NCBI GenBank assembly: GCA_900312665.1 | Contig: ONZQ02000003.1 | Location: 2,199,402-2,263,401, forward strand | DNA length: 64,000 bases | Direction of reading: 5' to 3' | Source: Cephalotrichum gorgonifer | Taxonomy: Eukaryota > Ascomycota > Sordariomycetes > Microascales > Microascaceae | In this document: in pieces, positions 1-9,597 of the stretch | Layout of the letters: each line of letters starts with the position of its first letter | Numbering within the stretch: position 1 is the first letter of the stretch | The notes under the pieces: model-generated | The model's input: the letters and a program-made list of their open reading frames with translations, nothing else | The model's database searches: none | What the model was told of the DNA's origin: nothing | Made by a program: the position numbers and the translations under genes

Positions 1-3000
1 GTGCTCCTGGAGGAAATCGGCCGTCCCCGCGGTGGCGAAGAGCTTGTAACCGATTCGCTGAAGCTTCTCGACAGAGGGGAGCATCTCCTTCTTGTCCTTG
101 TAGGAGCCAATGGACAGGAGAATGTTCTCCTTGGGGATCTTGAACCCGGTCGACATCAGCGCCTTGAGATACGCCTCGTACTTGTCAGTACCGAAGCACG
201 CCACCTCACCAGTCGAAGCCATCTCGACGCCAAGCACCGGATCGGCGCCAGAGAGGCGAGAGAAGCTGAACTGCGGGACCTTTACACCGACGCAGTTCGG
301 CGGGATGTCGCTGGGGGGGTTCTCGATGAAGGGCTGCCCCATGATGGCCTTCGTCGCGATTTCAATCAGGTCGACACCCATCACCTTGGACACGAAGGGG
401 AAGGATCGCGACGCCCGGACGTTACACTCGATGACCTTGATGTCGTTGTCCTTGGCGATGAACTGGATGTTGAGCGGGCCGGTAATGTTGAGGTTCTCGG
501 CAATCTTCTCCGTGGCCTCGACGATGCGATCGATGGTTGTCTGCTCCAAGTCTTGAGGAGGCAGAATAAGGGTCGCGTCTCCAGAGTGCACACCAGCATT
601 CTCAACATGCTCCGAGATGTATTTGCACACGACCCTTCCATCTTTGGCCACGGCGTCCATCTCGATCTCCTTCGCGTTCTCGATGTACTTAGTGATGACC
701 ACAGGGTGGTCGCGAGAGACTTCAACCGCCTGGGCAAGATAGTTTTCCAGGTCCTTCTCAGAGTACACCGTGTTCATCGCCGCTCCGGAGAGCACGTAAG
801 ACGGCCGAACCAGCACCGGATAGCTGACTTTCGTGCAGAACTCCTTGGCCTCCTCGAAGCTCGTAAGCTCCTTCCACGTCGGCTGGTCGACGTCAATGCG
901 GTCGAGCATGCGCGAGAACTTGTACCGGTTCTCTGCAGAGTCAATCATCTCGGGAGATGTACCCAGGACTCGCACGCCCGCACGTGAAAGAGGAAGTGCG
1001 ATGTTGTTGGGTGTCTGGCCGCCCATGGCACCCAGAACCCCCCCGCAACCCTCGAGCTGGTAGATATCGAGCACCATCTCCATGCTGATCGTCTCAAAGT
1101 ACAGCCTATCCGCCTCGTCGAAATCTGTGCTCACGGTCTCTGGATTTACCTCCGTTCGTGTTAGCATCGTTGATCGAGAGTTAGGAAGAGTCAGGAAGAG
1201 CTGGAGGTGAAGGGGGGAGATGGGAGACGGAGTGGAGGTTGAGGAAAAAAGAAGTGGGTCCACATGGACGACAATTCTACGAACGAGAAAAAAAAAATTG
1301 GGCCAGATGGGTAATGGATGAAGCCCCCCGAGGAGATTAAATTAACCTCTAAAATACATGGAAGTATTCTCGGGGGTCTAGCAGACCCTGCCACCCAGCC
1401 TGTCCAGTAAAGAGACTGCAAGGATGGCGACCAAAAAAACCACGACTTCGCAGCTAGTTCACGTCCAAGGCCGACTGGCCAGAGGGGCCAGCAACATCCA
1501 GGTCGGCCATCTTGGCCTCCTCCGCCATCTTGGCAAATCGCTCCACGTTTTTCTGATGGCGCTCGGTCTTGTAGTGGCGGGTCAGATTTGACTGGTTCGC
1601 GACGCCATAGTTGCAAGGACGGCAGATGAATGGGTTGGTTGCTTCCTTAGCCTTTCGGGCGTGTTTCGCACTCTTCAGATGGTCCTGGAGAATTCCCGGC
1701 GTGGTGAACGAGAGGTTGCACCGCTCGTAATGGTGCTTCTCCTCGGCCAGGGCCTTGGCGTGCCGGGCTGCTTGGCGGATGATGTCGCGTCCGGGGTTGT
1801 TTGCCCGGGACTTCGCAACTCGTTCTGAGGATTTTCTGATGTACTCCTCGCGGTCCTCGGCCATTTTCTTCTGGTGCCATTTTTGATTGTTCTTGTTATG
1901 GTGGAATTTAAACTTCTCTTTCCGCTCCTCTTCGATAACTTGGAGCTGCTCTGGAGAGAGCTCGAAGTCGCCCCGGATTCCTTCGTTCAAGGCAGGGTGA
2001 GAGCAAAGGCCTTCATACCCGAGAGTACTCCGATCCCACTTGCACAGGAACCCCATTCCGTAGTCCCCATTCTTGGCCTTCATGGTCCAGAACGCGTAGG
2101 CGAGGGTGGTCTCCAGGAGGATGAATAGAAGACGGACAATCGGTACATGCAGATAGCCGGGCATTGGAGCCCAGCAGAGGGCGCCCTTGGAGGTGATCTT
2201 GTACCCCTCGTCGAGTGCGGATTCCACATACTGGGGCAGAGAAATCTTTTTGTCGTAATGTGCCATACGGCTGGAAAGCCCATGGTCCTGGCGCGAGGTT
2301 CCAGAGCCAATATAGAGGAGGAGGGGAGAGGCCGGTTTCTCGAGAACGAGAAGATAGACGCCCCAGCGATCTCTGAAAGTGGTGGGCAGAGATTTAAACC
2401 AGGCGAGAGGAGGAGGGGTAGAGGACTCGAGAACGTCAAGTAAACCCGGAGCGAAGCAAAGGCCAGCAGAGATGGCGGCCTCCTGAACGGAGTCGAGGGA
2501 GTCGAAGTACTGGGCGAAAAGAACGTTCTTCTCCAAGAATGGAGTCTTGTCCAGACAGAGCCAGCAGAGGGACAAAACGAGCGAAAGGAGGGCATCCATC
2601 TTTGGAGCAAAGGTGAGGACGGAGGGGGAGAATTGAAATGGCCGTGAAACAACGAGAGGTTGCGGGGGCGAGACTTGAAACCCCGGTGAAAGAACGAGAG
2701 ATTGCAAGGCGAAACTTGGAAACTCCGAGCAAGGAGGAGTAGATAGCCGGGGCAATATGCGGCAAAGGACGAGAACCAGACTTTCGGAGAGCGGGCAGAG
2801 CGAGAGATTCGGCGATGCTGGAGAAAGGGGCAAGGAAATTGGCGAAAGACGGATGAAGGACAGACGAAAACCAGACGAAAACCAGACGAAAACCAGACGA
2901 AAAACAGACGAAGACCAGATGAAGAAAGACAAAAGATGGAGCAGCAAAAGAGGGGTGGTGCCATGATGGCAGGAACGAGGCAGGGAAAGGGGGGGGGGCA

Positions 3001-6000
3001 GCAGAGAGTGGGAAGTAGCGACCAACAGAGAGTGGGAGTGGGAAGGAGCGATCAACAGAGGGACCTAGTAGTAACCCAGTAGAGGGGTCTGGCAGTGACC
3101 CAGCAGAGGGGTCTGGTAGGGACCCAGCAGAGGGGCCAGGTAGGGACCCAACAGAGGGTCGGGGGTGGGTGTTGGGGGCATTAAGAAAAGATCCCTTGAT
3201 ACTTACATTGACCATGATCGTTTTATACCCCAACTGTCGGAGGGTGCGGATGGCACGAACGGAGCACCAGTCGAACTCGACGGAGGAGCCGATACGGTAA
3301 ACACCCGATCCAAGAACCATGACACCGTGATCCTCGAAATCGACGTCATTCTCGGTCGCGTTGTACGTGGTGTACAGGTAGTTTGTGAACGCCGGGAACT
3401 CTGCGGCGACGGTGTCGATCTGCTTGATGAAGGGCATGACACCGGCGTCTAGCCTCATCCTCCGGACGGCGATCTCGTTGGAGTTCCAGAACTTGGCGAG
3501 CTGCCTGTCGCAGAAACCGAGGCGCTTGGCCTGGAGAAGAATCTCGGGGGCCTTGAGGATATCGGGGACCGTCAACTTCTCCATCGCAATCTCGAAGTTC
3601 GAGAGCCTCTTCAGCTTGTGGAGGAACCACTTGTCAATCTGCGTGAGCCTCCAGATCTTGTCGACGGAGTAGCCGGCGTGCATGGCGTTGGCGATGGCGA
3701 AGAGTCGCTGATCCGAAGGCGTCTGGAGCTCGTCGTCAATCGACATGAGAGCGGCCGTCTGGCCGAAGCCCAGGTTATGGAAGTCAATGGACCGGATGGC
3801 CTTCTGGATGGCCTCCTCGAACGACCTGCCAATACTCATGACCTCGCCCACACTCTTCATGGAGGATCCAAGTTGGGTAGAAACCCTGGTGAACTTCTTC
3901 AAGTCCCAGCGAGGCATCTTGACGACGACATAATCCAGCGAGGGCTCGAAACAAGCACACGTAGACTTGGTGACGGCGTTGGAGATTTCCTTGAGCGGGA
4001 TATTTAGGCCGAGCTTGGCGGCAATGAATGCCAAGGGGTAGCCAGTAGCCTTCGAAGCCAGAGCCGAGGATCGGGACAACCGGGCGTTGACTTCAATGAT
4101 GCAGTACTCGCGAGAGTTGGGGTTGAGAGCGTACTGGATGTTGCACTCTCCGACGACGCCGAGGTGGCGAATGACGTTGATGGCTGTGGTCCTCAACATG
4201 TTGTAGTCCTCGTCGGAGAGGGTCTGAGAGGGCGCCACGACGATGGAGTCACCGGTATGGATTCCGAGGGGGTCGAAGTTCTCCATGTTGCAGACGGTGA
4301 TACAGTTGTCGTCGGCATCACGGACAACCTCGTATTCGATCTCCTTCCAGCCCTTCATACTTCGTTCGATGAGGACCTGGGGGCTGGCTGCAAGAGCCAC
4401 GTTGCAGAGATCGAAGAGCTCGGCCTCGTTGTTCGCGAACCCGCTGCCCAGGCCACCAAGGGCATAGGCCGCGCGGACGATGACGGGGAACCCGATATCC
4501 TTGACGACCTCCATGGCCTCCTCGACGGTGCTAGCCGAGGCCGACTTCGCGCACTTCTCGCCGATGGAATCCATGCTCCTCGCGAAGAGCTCGCGGTCTT
4601 CCGTCGTGATGATAGTGTCAATGGGCGTGCCGAGGACCTTGACGCCGAGCGCCTCGAACTCATCCTTGAGCTGAATACCAACCGAGAGGGCCGTCTGGCC
4701 ACCGAAGGTAACGTAAATGGCATCCGGGCGCTCGAAGAGGATGACCTTCCTCACGAAGTCGGCGTTAACGGGAAGGAAGTAGACCTTGTCAGCGAGACCC
4801 TTGGAGGTCTGGATCGTCGCGATGTTGGGGTTGATGAGGACGGTGTAGATGCCTTCCTCCTTCAGAGCCTTGATAGCCTGACTGCCCGAGTAATCGAACT
4901 CGCCGGCCTGTCCGATGCTAAGACCGCCACTGCCAAGGATGAGGACCTTCTTGACGGACACGCGGGGGTGCTTCTTGGGGGGGTTTCCTGCGAAAAAGTT
5001 GGCCGTTACATCTTCATCGGCGAACTTGACAGGGGCCTTGAGCTTCGCGGGATCCTCCACACAACTGACAACGGTGTCAATGAAGACACCGAAGAGGAAC
5101 TCCGTGTCGCGGGGTCCAGGTGTGCTTTCGGGATGGAACTGGACGCTGAAGTAAGGCCTGTTGACGCACATCACTCCCTCGTTGCTGCCATCGTTGGCAT
5201 TGATGAAGAGCTCCTTCCAGTCCGCGGACAGAGTGGTGGCATCAACGGCATATCCGTGGTTCTGCGAAGTGATGTGGCATTTTCCCGTGATCATGCTGGT
5301 GCAGGGAATGTTGGCGCCGCGGTTTCCAAACTTCATCTTCACCGTAGTTGCGCCGCTGGATCGGGCCAGGAGCTGATGGCCTAGGCAGATTCCGAAGACC
5401 GGAACCGCGGACCTCTCGACCACCTTCTTGATGTTCTGCACGGTAACCTCGAGGATGGCGGGGTCACCGGGGCCGTTCGAGATGAACAGGCCGTCGTACT
5501 CACCGGCGGCTTCGCTCGCAACGTCGAAGTTCCATGGGCACACAAGGACTTCGACGCCATATTTTAGCAGGCACCGCAGCTGGTTGTTCTTCATGCCAAC
5601 ATCAAGGCAGATTACACGGAGATTACGTCCCGAGGGGTGCTTTCGGGCGACGGAGGGCGAGGGCTTATACAGTTTCGGAGACTTGATGGAGACTACAGAC
5701 ATAGCGTTAGCCCGGGCCGTGAGGAGGGAGGGCAGCGGAGACAAGGGCAGATAGGAATTGTACCTTCGGCCACAATGTTGTGTTCATAGGGCTTTGTGAA
5801 GTCAATCTCTTCGAAATCATCCAGCGTGAGGGCGGGAGTGGCAGTGGTGGGGAGGCCGTTCGCCGAGGCGGTGCCGTTGACGAGAGTCTTCTTTTGTAAC
5901 CGCAGTTTGCCAAGGAGGGCGCCCTTGGTCCGAATTCGCTTCGTCAAGGCCCTTGTGTCAACGCCATAAATGGCGGGGACTCCCTCCTGCTTGAGCCAAG

Positions 6001-6391
6001 CCCCGAGGGAGGACTCTGCGAGGAAGTGTGAGTAGTCCTCGCCCGAGTACGAGGCGGCCACGAGACCAGCGACGTGGATGCTCGAGGACTCCATGTAGGC
6101 TTGCATATCGCCGAGGAGCTCATCGACAGCGTCCCGCGAGGGCACGCCATAGTTGCCGACCTCGGGGAAGGTGAGGACGAGGATCTGCCCGCGGTAGGAA
6201 GGGTCGGTCACGGACTCGGTATACCCCACCATGCCAGTCTGGAAGACGAGCTCTCCAGCAATGGTCTTGGGGGCTCCAAAGCTGTAACCCTGGAAGGCCG
6301 AGCCATCTTCGAGCTCGAGGCACATGTAGCCTTCATCTTCGGCGCCGAAGATGCGGGCAGAGGCCGGAGGGGTGACCTTGGTGTCGGCCAT
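1..6391 (-). CDS. URA2: Pyrimidine-specific carbamoyl-phosphate synthase (URA2/pyr-3 multifunctional protein), 3' part outside window
   Basis: First enzyme of de novo UMP synthesis: it makes carbamoyl phosphate from glutamine, bicarbonate and ATP. Exons (- strand): 6391-5764, 5692-3207, 1149-1 and onward past the edge, giving 1421 codons here. The ATG at 6391 sits in a strong GCCGCC-ATGG context. Order of domains: CPSase small-subunit N-domain, class I glutamine amidotransferase (nucleophile in GICLGHQL, HPES further on), then the duplicated ATP-grasp synthetase (GSGGLSIGQAGEFDYSG; second half GSGVYRIGSSVEFDW), and the start of the MGS-like domain. Fusion of amidotransferase to synthetase separates it from the arginine-specific two-subunit enzyme. 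The DHO-like and ATCase domains expected in this family lie beyond base 1. Intron 1 is 71 nt (branch GCTAAC). Intron 2 is exceptional (2057 nt, nested gene). The residue after the MVN junction is Val, where the family, as I recall it, has Tyr. Confidence 0.95.
1454..2599 (-). CDS. GIY-YIG nuclease-like protein with C2H2 zinc finger, nested in URA2 intron
   Basis: A 381-residue ORF, intronless, starting at the only in-frame ATG; the longer open frame upstream has no ATG. A GIY-YIG core is readable: GVY at residues 80-82, YIG at 96-98, Arg111 and His114 in SSRMAHY, and a candidate catalytic Glu163 in LFILLETTLAYAF. The second half is a Lys/Glu/Arg-rich linker (about 220-290) and then a clean C2H2 finger (Cys326, Cys329, His342, His348). 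A second finger just before it keeps Cys294, His307 and His313 but has Tyr291 where the first Cys should be. Such a nuclease-like module plus DNA-binding fingers is typical of site-specific endonucleases. I recall similar repeated ORFs in other filamentous fungi but cannot verify this. Nuclease activity is inferred, not shown. It could also be a decaying former mobile gene. Confidence 0.75.
   Translation of the reverse strand: MDALLSLVLSLCWLCLDKTPFLEKNVLFAQYFDSLDSVQEAAISAGLCFAPGLLDVLESSTPPPLAWFKSLPTTFRDRWGVYLLVLEKPASPLLLYIGSGTSRQDHGLSSRMAHYDKKISLPQYVESALDEGYKITSKGALCWAPMPGYLHVPIVRLLFILLETTLAYAFWTMKAKNGDYGMGFLCKWDRSTLGYEGLCSHPALNEGIRGDFELSPEQLQVIEEERKEKFKFHHNKNNQKWHQKKMAEDREEYIRKSSERVAKSRANNPGRDIIRQAARHAKALAEEKHHYERCNLSFTTPGILQDHLKSAKHARKAKEATNPFICRPCNYGVANQSNLTRHYKTERHQKNVERFAKMAEEAKMADLDVAGPSGQSALDVN
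2862..2920. repeat. 11-bp minisatellite, five copies, in URA2 intron 2
   Basis: The unit agacgaaaacc repeats with a period of 11 from 2862. Three copies are exact, followed by two single-base variants and a decaying sixth. It is purine-rich on the + strand, and therefore pyrimidine-rich in the intron transcript. Confidence 0.9.
3070..3165. repeat. 24-bp minisatellite, four copies, in URA2 intron 2
   Basis: Four head-to-tail units start at 3070, 3094, 3118 and 3142, each close to agtgacccagcagagg plus ggtctggt. Divergence is low between units 2 and 3 and higher at the ends. Because the unit is a multiple of three, the URA2 reading frame stays open through the array and would encode Pro/Ser/Gly-rich octapeptides if the intron were retained. 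Confidence 0.9.
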
Positions 6392-9300
6392 GGCGGCGGC
6401 GGCGGCGGCGGCGGGTTGAGCCGGGGCCGATAAGATCACGAGACAGGGTTAATCAGATGCTTCCCATGTACGTCCTCGCCTGGTGGTGCTGTTTTGGAAT
6501 GGAACTGCGAGAGGGGAGGTTGTTGACTTCAACTCGAAGTAGACAGATGATGAGGAGAAGTCTTCGAGGAATAAAGAGGACTCGTCTACTTCGGAGGATG
6601 AGAATGGAGAGGTTGGAGGAGGGGAAAGGCTAAGAAAAGTTTTTTTTTTTCCCTTCGGTCTCGGTCAAGCTAAAGTGGGTAGGAACTTTTCTCGCTTTTT
6701 TTTGGTTGGAAAGTGACCTACCGCGCGGGGGTAGTGGGGTTACTGACTATTTCAGTGTTCAGTGCATGGTGCAGGGACTCTACAAATACCCGCTGGAGAT
6801 ATTTTAGGCAAGTGTGGATCCGAGTACGGGTACAGAGTACGGAATATTACAGACAGAAATGCTGGTGGGGTCACATGATTGGCCAATGGATGCTGCGGGG
6901 TTATTTACCATGAGCATTATTGGCCGAGAACGGGAGGCCGAGTTTTCCTTTAGTACTACAGAGTACCAGGATTACGATGATGCCGCCGTTGGCGGTGTAA
7001 GAAGAGGACTCCATAAGCGCCTCCAGGTGCCACGCCACACACTCTCTGCCTTGTTGGCGGTGAGGGCTCGAGACAGTAATTACTCAACAGCTACCAGCTC
7101 GAGGGTCCCAGTAGCCTGCTATGCCCTGCCTTGTAAAATGGGGTTAGCCGTACGAAAATAAGTTTCCCAAGGATGACGCACACTGCCTCCGTGATCGGAC
7201 TTACGAGAAAGTATACGATGTCGCTAATGCTTCCCGCCTCCCCTCCTCAATCGAGCTCCGCTGTGCTATTTGCTCCCTCCGAGAACTTTGTTGCAAGACC
7301 TACAGCCTCGCCAATCTTCTCACAACCCCGAGGCAACCACAAGCTCGGCGTCGCGCCACACGACGTTCTAAGTGCAACAAGGGGGGAAATATCGTCCTCG
7401 GTATGAAGTAATGACAATAGCCTGAGAGGAGGGATGGCAGCGAAGAAAAAGGCAGGCATGGATGTCTTTTTTTTGCCACAATGTTGAATTTATACGTGTG
7501 CTGCCTCCCTCCACCCGAGAAGGCAAGTGAGGTTATCCGCCTTGGGAGGCGACAGCCAACCAGGTGTACTTGTATCTGACTCCCTCAACGGCCTTGCACC
7601 ACTAATACTCGCATTTATCAATCCAAGCTTCAAACCGGCATTAGTGTGGGGGCGATACCACTAAGCAGGCAGATCTGCCTGACCACCATTGGCTAGAGCA
7701 CTCGGCCGCCCAGATCTCGGTTGCAACTCTTCCACCCACTCATATGTCTTCCACCTTAGCATCAAAAAAGGCCGCTAGCGGTGGCCAGTCACGCGCCACG
7801 GCTTACTTCGAAGCTAGAGAACACCACCATGCCCTGCTCGACCACTTAGAGGTTCATTGGACGATATAACATACAATATTGAAATGATTTTTCGATCGCC
7901 AGAGTGGGTTGACGTCATCTTCTCACGCACTTCTCGGCCAACTTCAGATACCAACAATGGCGTCGGGCGATTCACCCACATGAACGAGTACAAGTTGGCC
8001 GTATGACATGACAATTCAGAGGTGCCTGCCTTGTGGTCCCCGGTAACTCGCTTCTGCAGCTTGTACATAGTTATATCATGGCTCAATAGGACCGGATACC
8101 GCCCTGCTAAAGTACGAGTACGCACAGGGGGTAGATGTAATCCAGATCTAGTCCTATACTTTGCATGAAGGCCGCATATAACAAACAGATAATTGCCGAG
8201 TCATGAGCCATTCGCCTACGTGCTGCCAATGCGGCCGGCTCGCCCTGGAGCATCATCAGTTGGCCTTATCGGTTTCCTCCCTTCTTGCCTTGGTATTGAC
8301 CGCCTGATGTTTTTTCTCCGCACGATTATATAGTACTTGTATCTGCAGTGCCAAGGTTACATCCAGCCACCACCCAGGCCTGGTCAACGAGTAATAATAC
8401 ATGAGCGCGGGGGATGCTTGCATGTCGCCTCCACCAATCTATTTCCGGAAGGAGCGCCGTACAGGCGCCATGGGTCGCGCATGATCCACCACGGGACATT
8501 TAGATGCACTGCAAGAAACCAGCTTGTCGTTTGATTCCGAGTCGGTGATGTTTCAAGTAGTTCATTTGAGGGGTTGAATTGTGAGAGAAGCAAGCAAGCA
8601 AGCTACCGAGTGATGGTCCGCATGGTAACTCCGTCACGCCGCCCTCCCCCTTTCCCACTTTCTATTTTTCGACTCGGTCTTCCACACTCCTCCTCCCACG
8701 GGTACTCCTGGTCACAGATACCAGGCACCATCGAGGCTTGGGGGCGCTCTATCCATCGCGACCTTTGGAGGGGACCGCATCCCATCCCTATCCCGCTACC
8801 CTGCTCCGCTAGCACTCTTGCATGTGTTCGGGTGCTGGGCCCCGTGCTTATGGCGACCTTGTACAAGTACGAGTAGGCTTGTATTATCGAACATCCACTC
8901 AGCCCCTGGACTAGGATGTCCTGTCCTAGCGTGGTCGCGCTCAAACTCTAAGAGGTCCCCTTAAACAACGCAATACTAGCTAATACCAAGGGTATGGAGT
9001 ACATACGAGTAGTCGCACTTAGCGTCCCGCCTGACATCGCCCTGTAATACTTATCTTCCTTCCCTTCCCTAATTAAGTGATTTTAGTCTCGTATGCAGGG
9101 TGAATGAAGGTGGTGCCCATCAAGGACACGGCTTCTCAAGGAGGAGGTAACTACGTAGGTGCCTTTTGTACTCTCTCCCATTCTACATATACCCAGGCTG
9201 CAGGTTCCGCCCGTTTAATGCAAGTCCCCCAGTCCCCCCAAACCCAGTGCCAATTACCACATTACGGTTGTTACATTGTACCCCCACTTCCCACTTCCCA

Positions 9301-9597
9301 CTCTCCACACTCTCTCCACTCTCCACTCTCCCCTACTTTGACAGATCCTCCTCCTAATACTCGTACCCTTCCCAAAACAAGTGTCCGCTCCGAGTGAGCT
9401 TCGATCTCCGGCACATCAATCCCCCTCCTCGCCTCGATACTTGTCCATCCACTACGTCCTACTCGCCACCACCCCCCAAGGACGTCTCACAGGAGCCCGA
9501 ACTAATAGCGCCTCCCCGATGGAGTCGTGAAGCCCCCCCTAACTAACGAAGGAACGCGGCGGTCCAGATCAAGACAGCCCCCAATCTGGACAAGACA
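6392..9597. other. Divergent spacer between URA2 and YVC1
   Basis: About 3.2 kb with no supported gene; all open frames are short, lack family resemblance and lack gene-like codon use. Visible landmarks are a T-run at about 6641-6650 on the URA2 side, a CT-rich stretch at about 9280-9338 shortly upstream of the YVC1 start, and GTAC-containing intergenic motifs at 6821-6842 and 8861-8875. Confidence 0.6.

Larger units (their letters stand above)
1150..3206 (-). other. Giant second intron of URA2 (2057 nt) hosting a nested gene
   Basis: The donor is a perfect GTAAGT at 3206 immediately after codon AAT. The acceptor is GAG at 1152-1150, about ten bases downstream of a good TGCTAACA branch site, so it looks like a normal spliceosomal intron. 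Phase is 0: the flanking exons read ...TIMVN and (V)NPETVST..., one continuous conserved CPSase motif. Other introns in this window are about 50-180 nt, so this one is more than ten times the local norm. It holds, in transcription order, a 24-bp minisatellite, an 11-bp minisatellite, a purine/pyrimidine-skewed segment, an ORF for a GIY-YIG/zinc-finger protein on the same strand, and about 300 nt of apparently non-coding tail. No transposase or reverse transcriptase is visible. Confidence 0.9.

Noticed and set aside
1..987. Long + strand open frame at the left edge
   Set aside because: Antisense shadow of URA2 exon 3. The - strand reads conserved CPSase sequence in the same interval.
2080..2964. 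294-codon - strand frame inside the URA2 intron
   Set aside because: Third-frame reading of the pyrimidine-rich repeat region and of the nested gene. No domain is visible, while the overlapping frame has the GIY-YIG protein.
2600..3055. N-terminal extension of the GIY-YIG ORF
   Set aside because: Has no ATG (opens with TTG) and is low-complexity Leu/Ser/Pro from the repeats, so the start was placed at 2599.
4164..5384. 406-codon + strand frame
   Set aside because: Antisense of URA2 exon 2, produced by its GC-rich codon bias. The sequence is acidic with no family resemblance.
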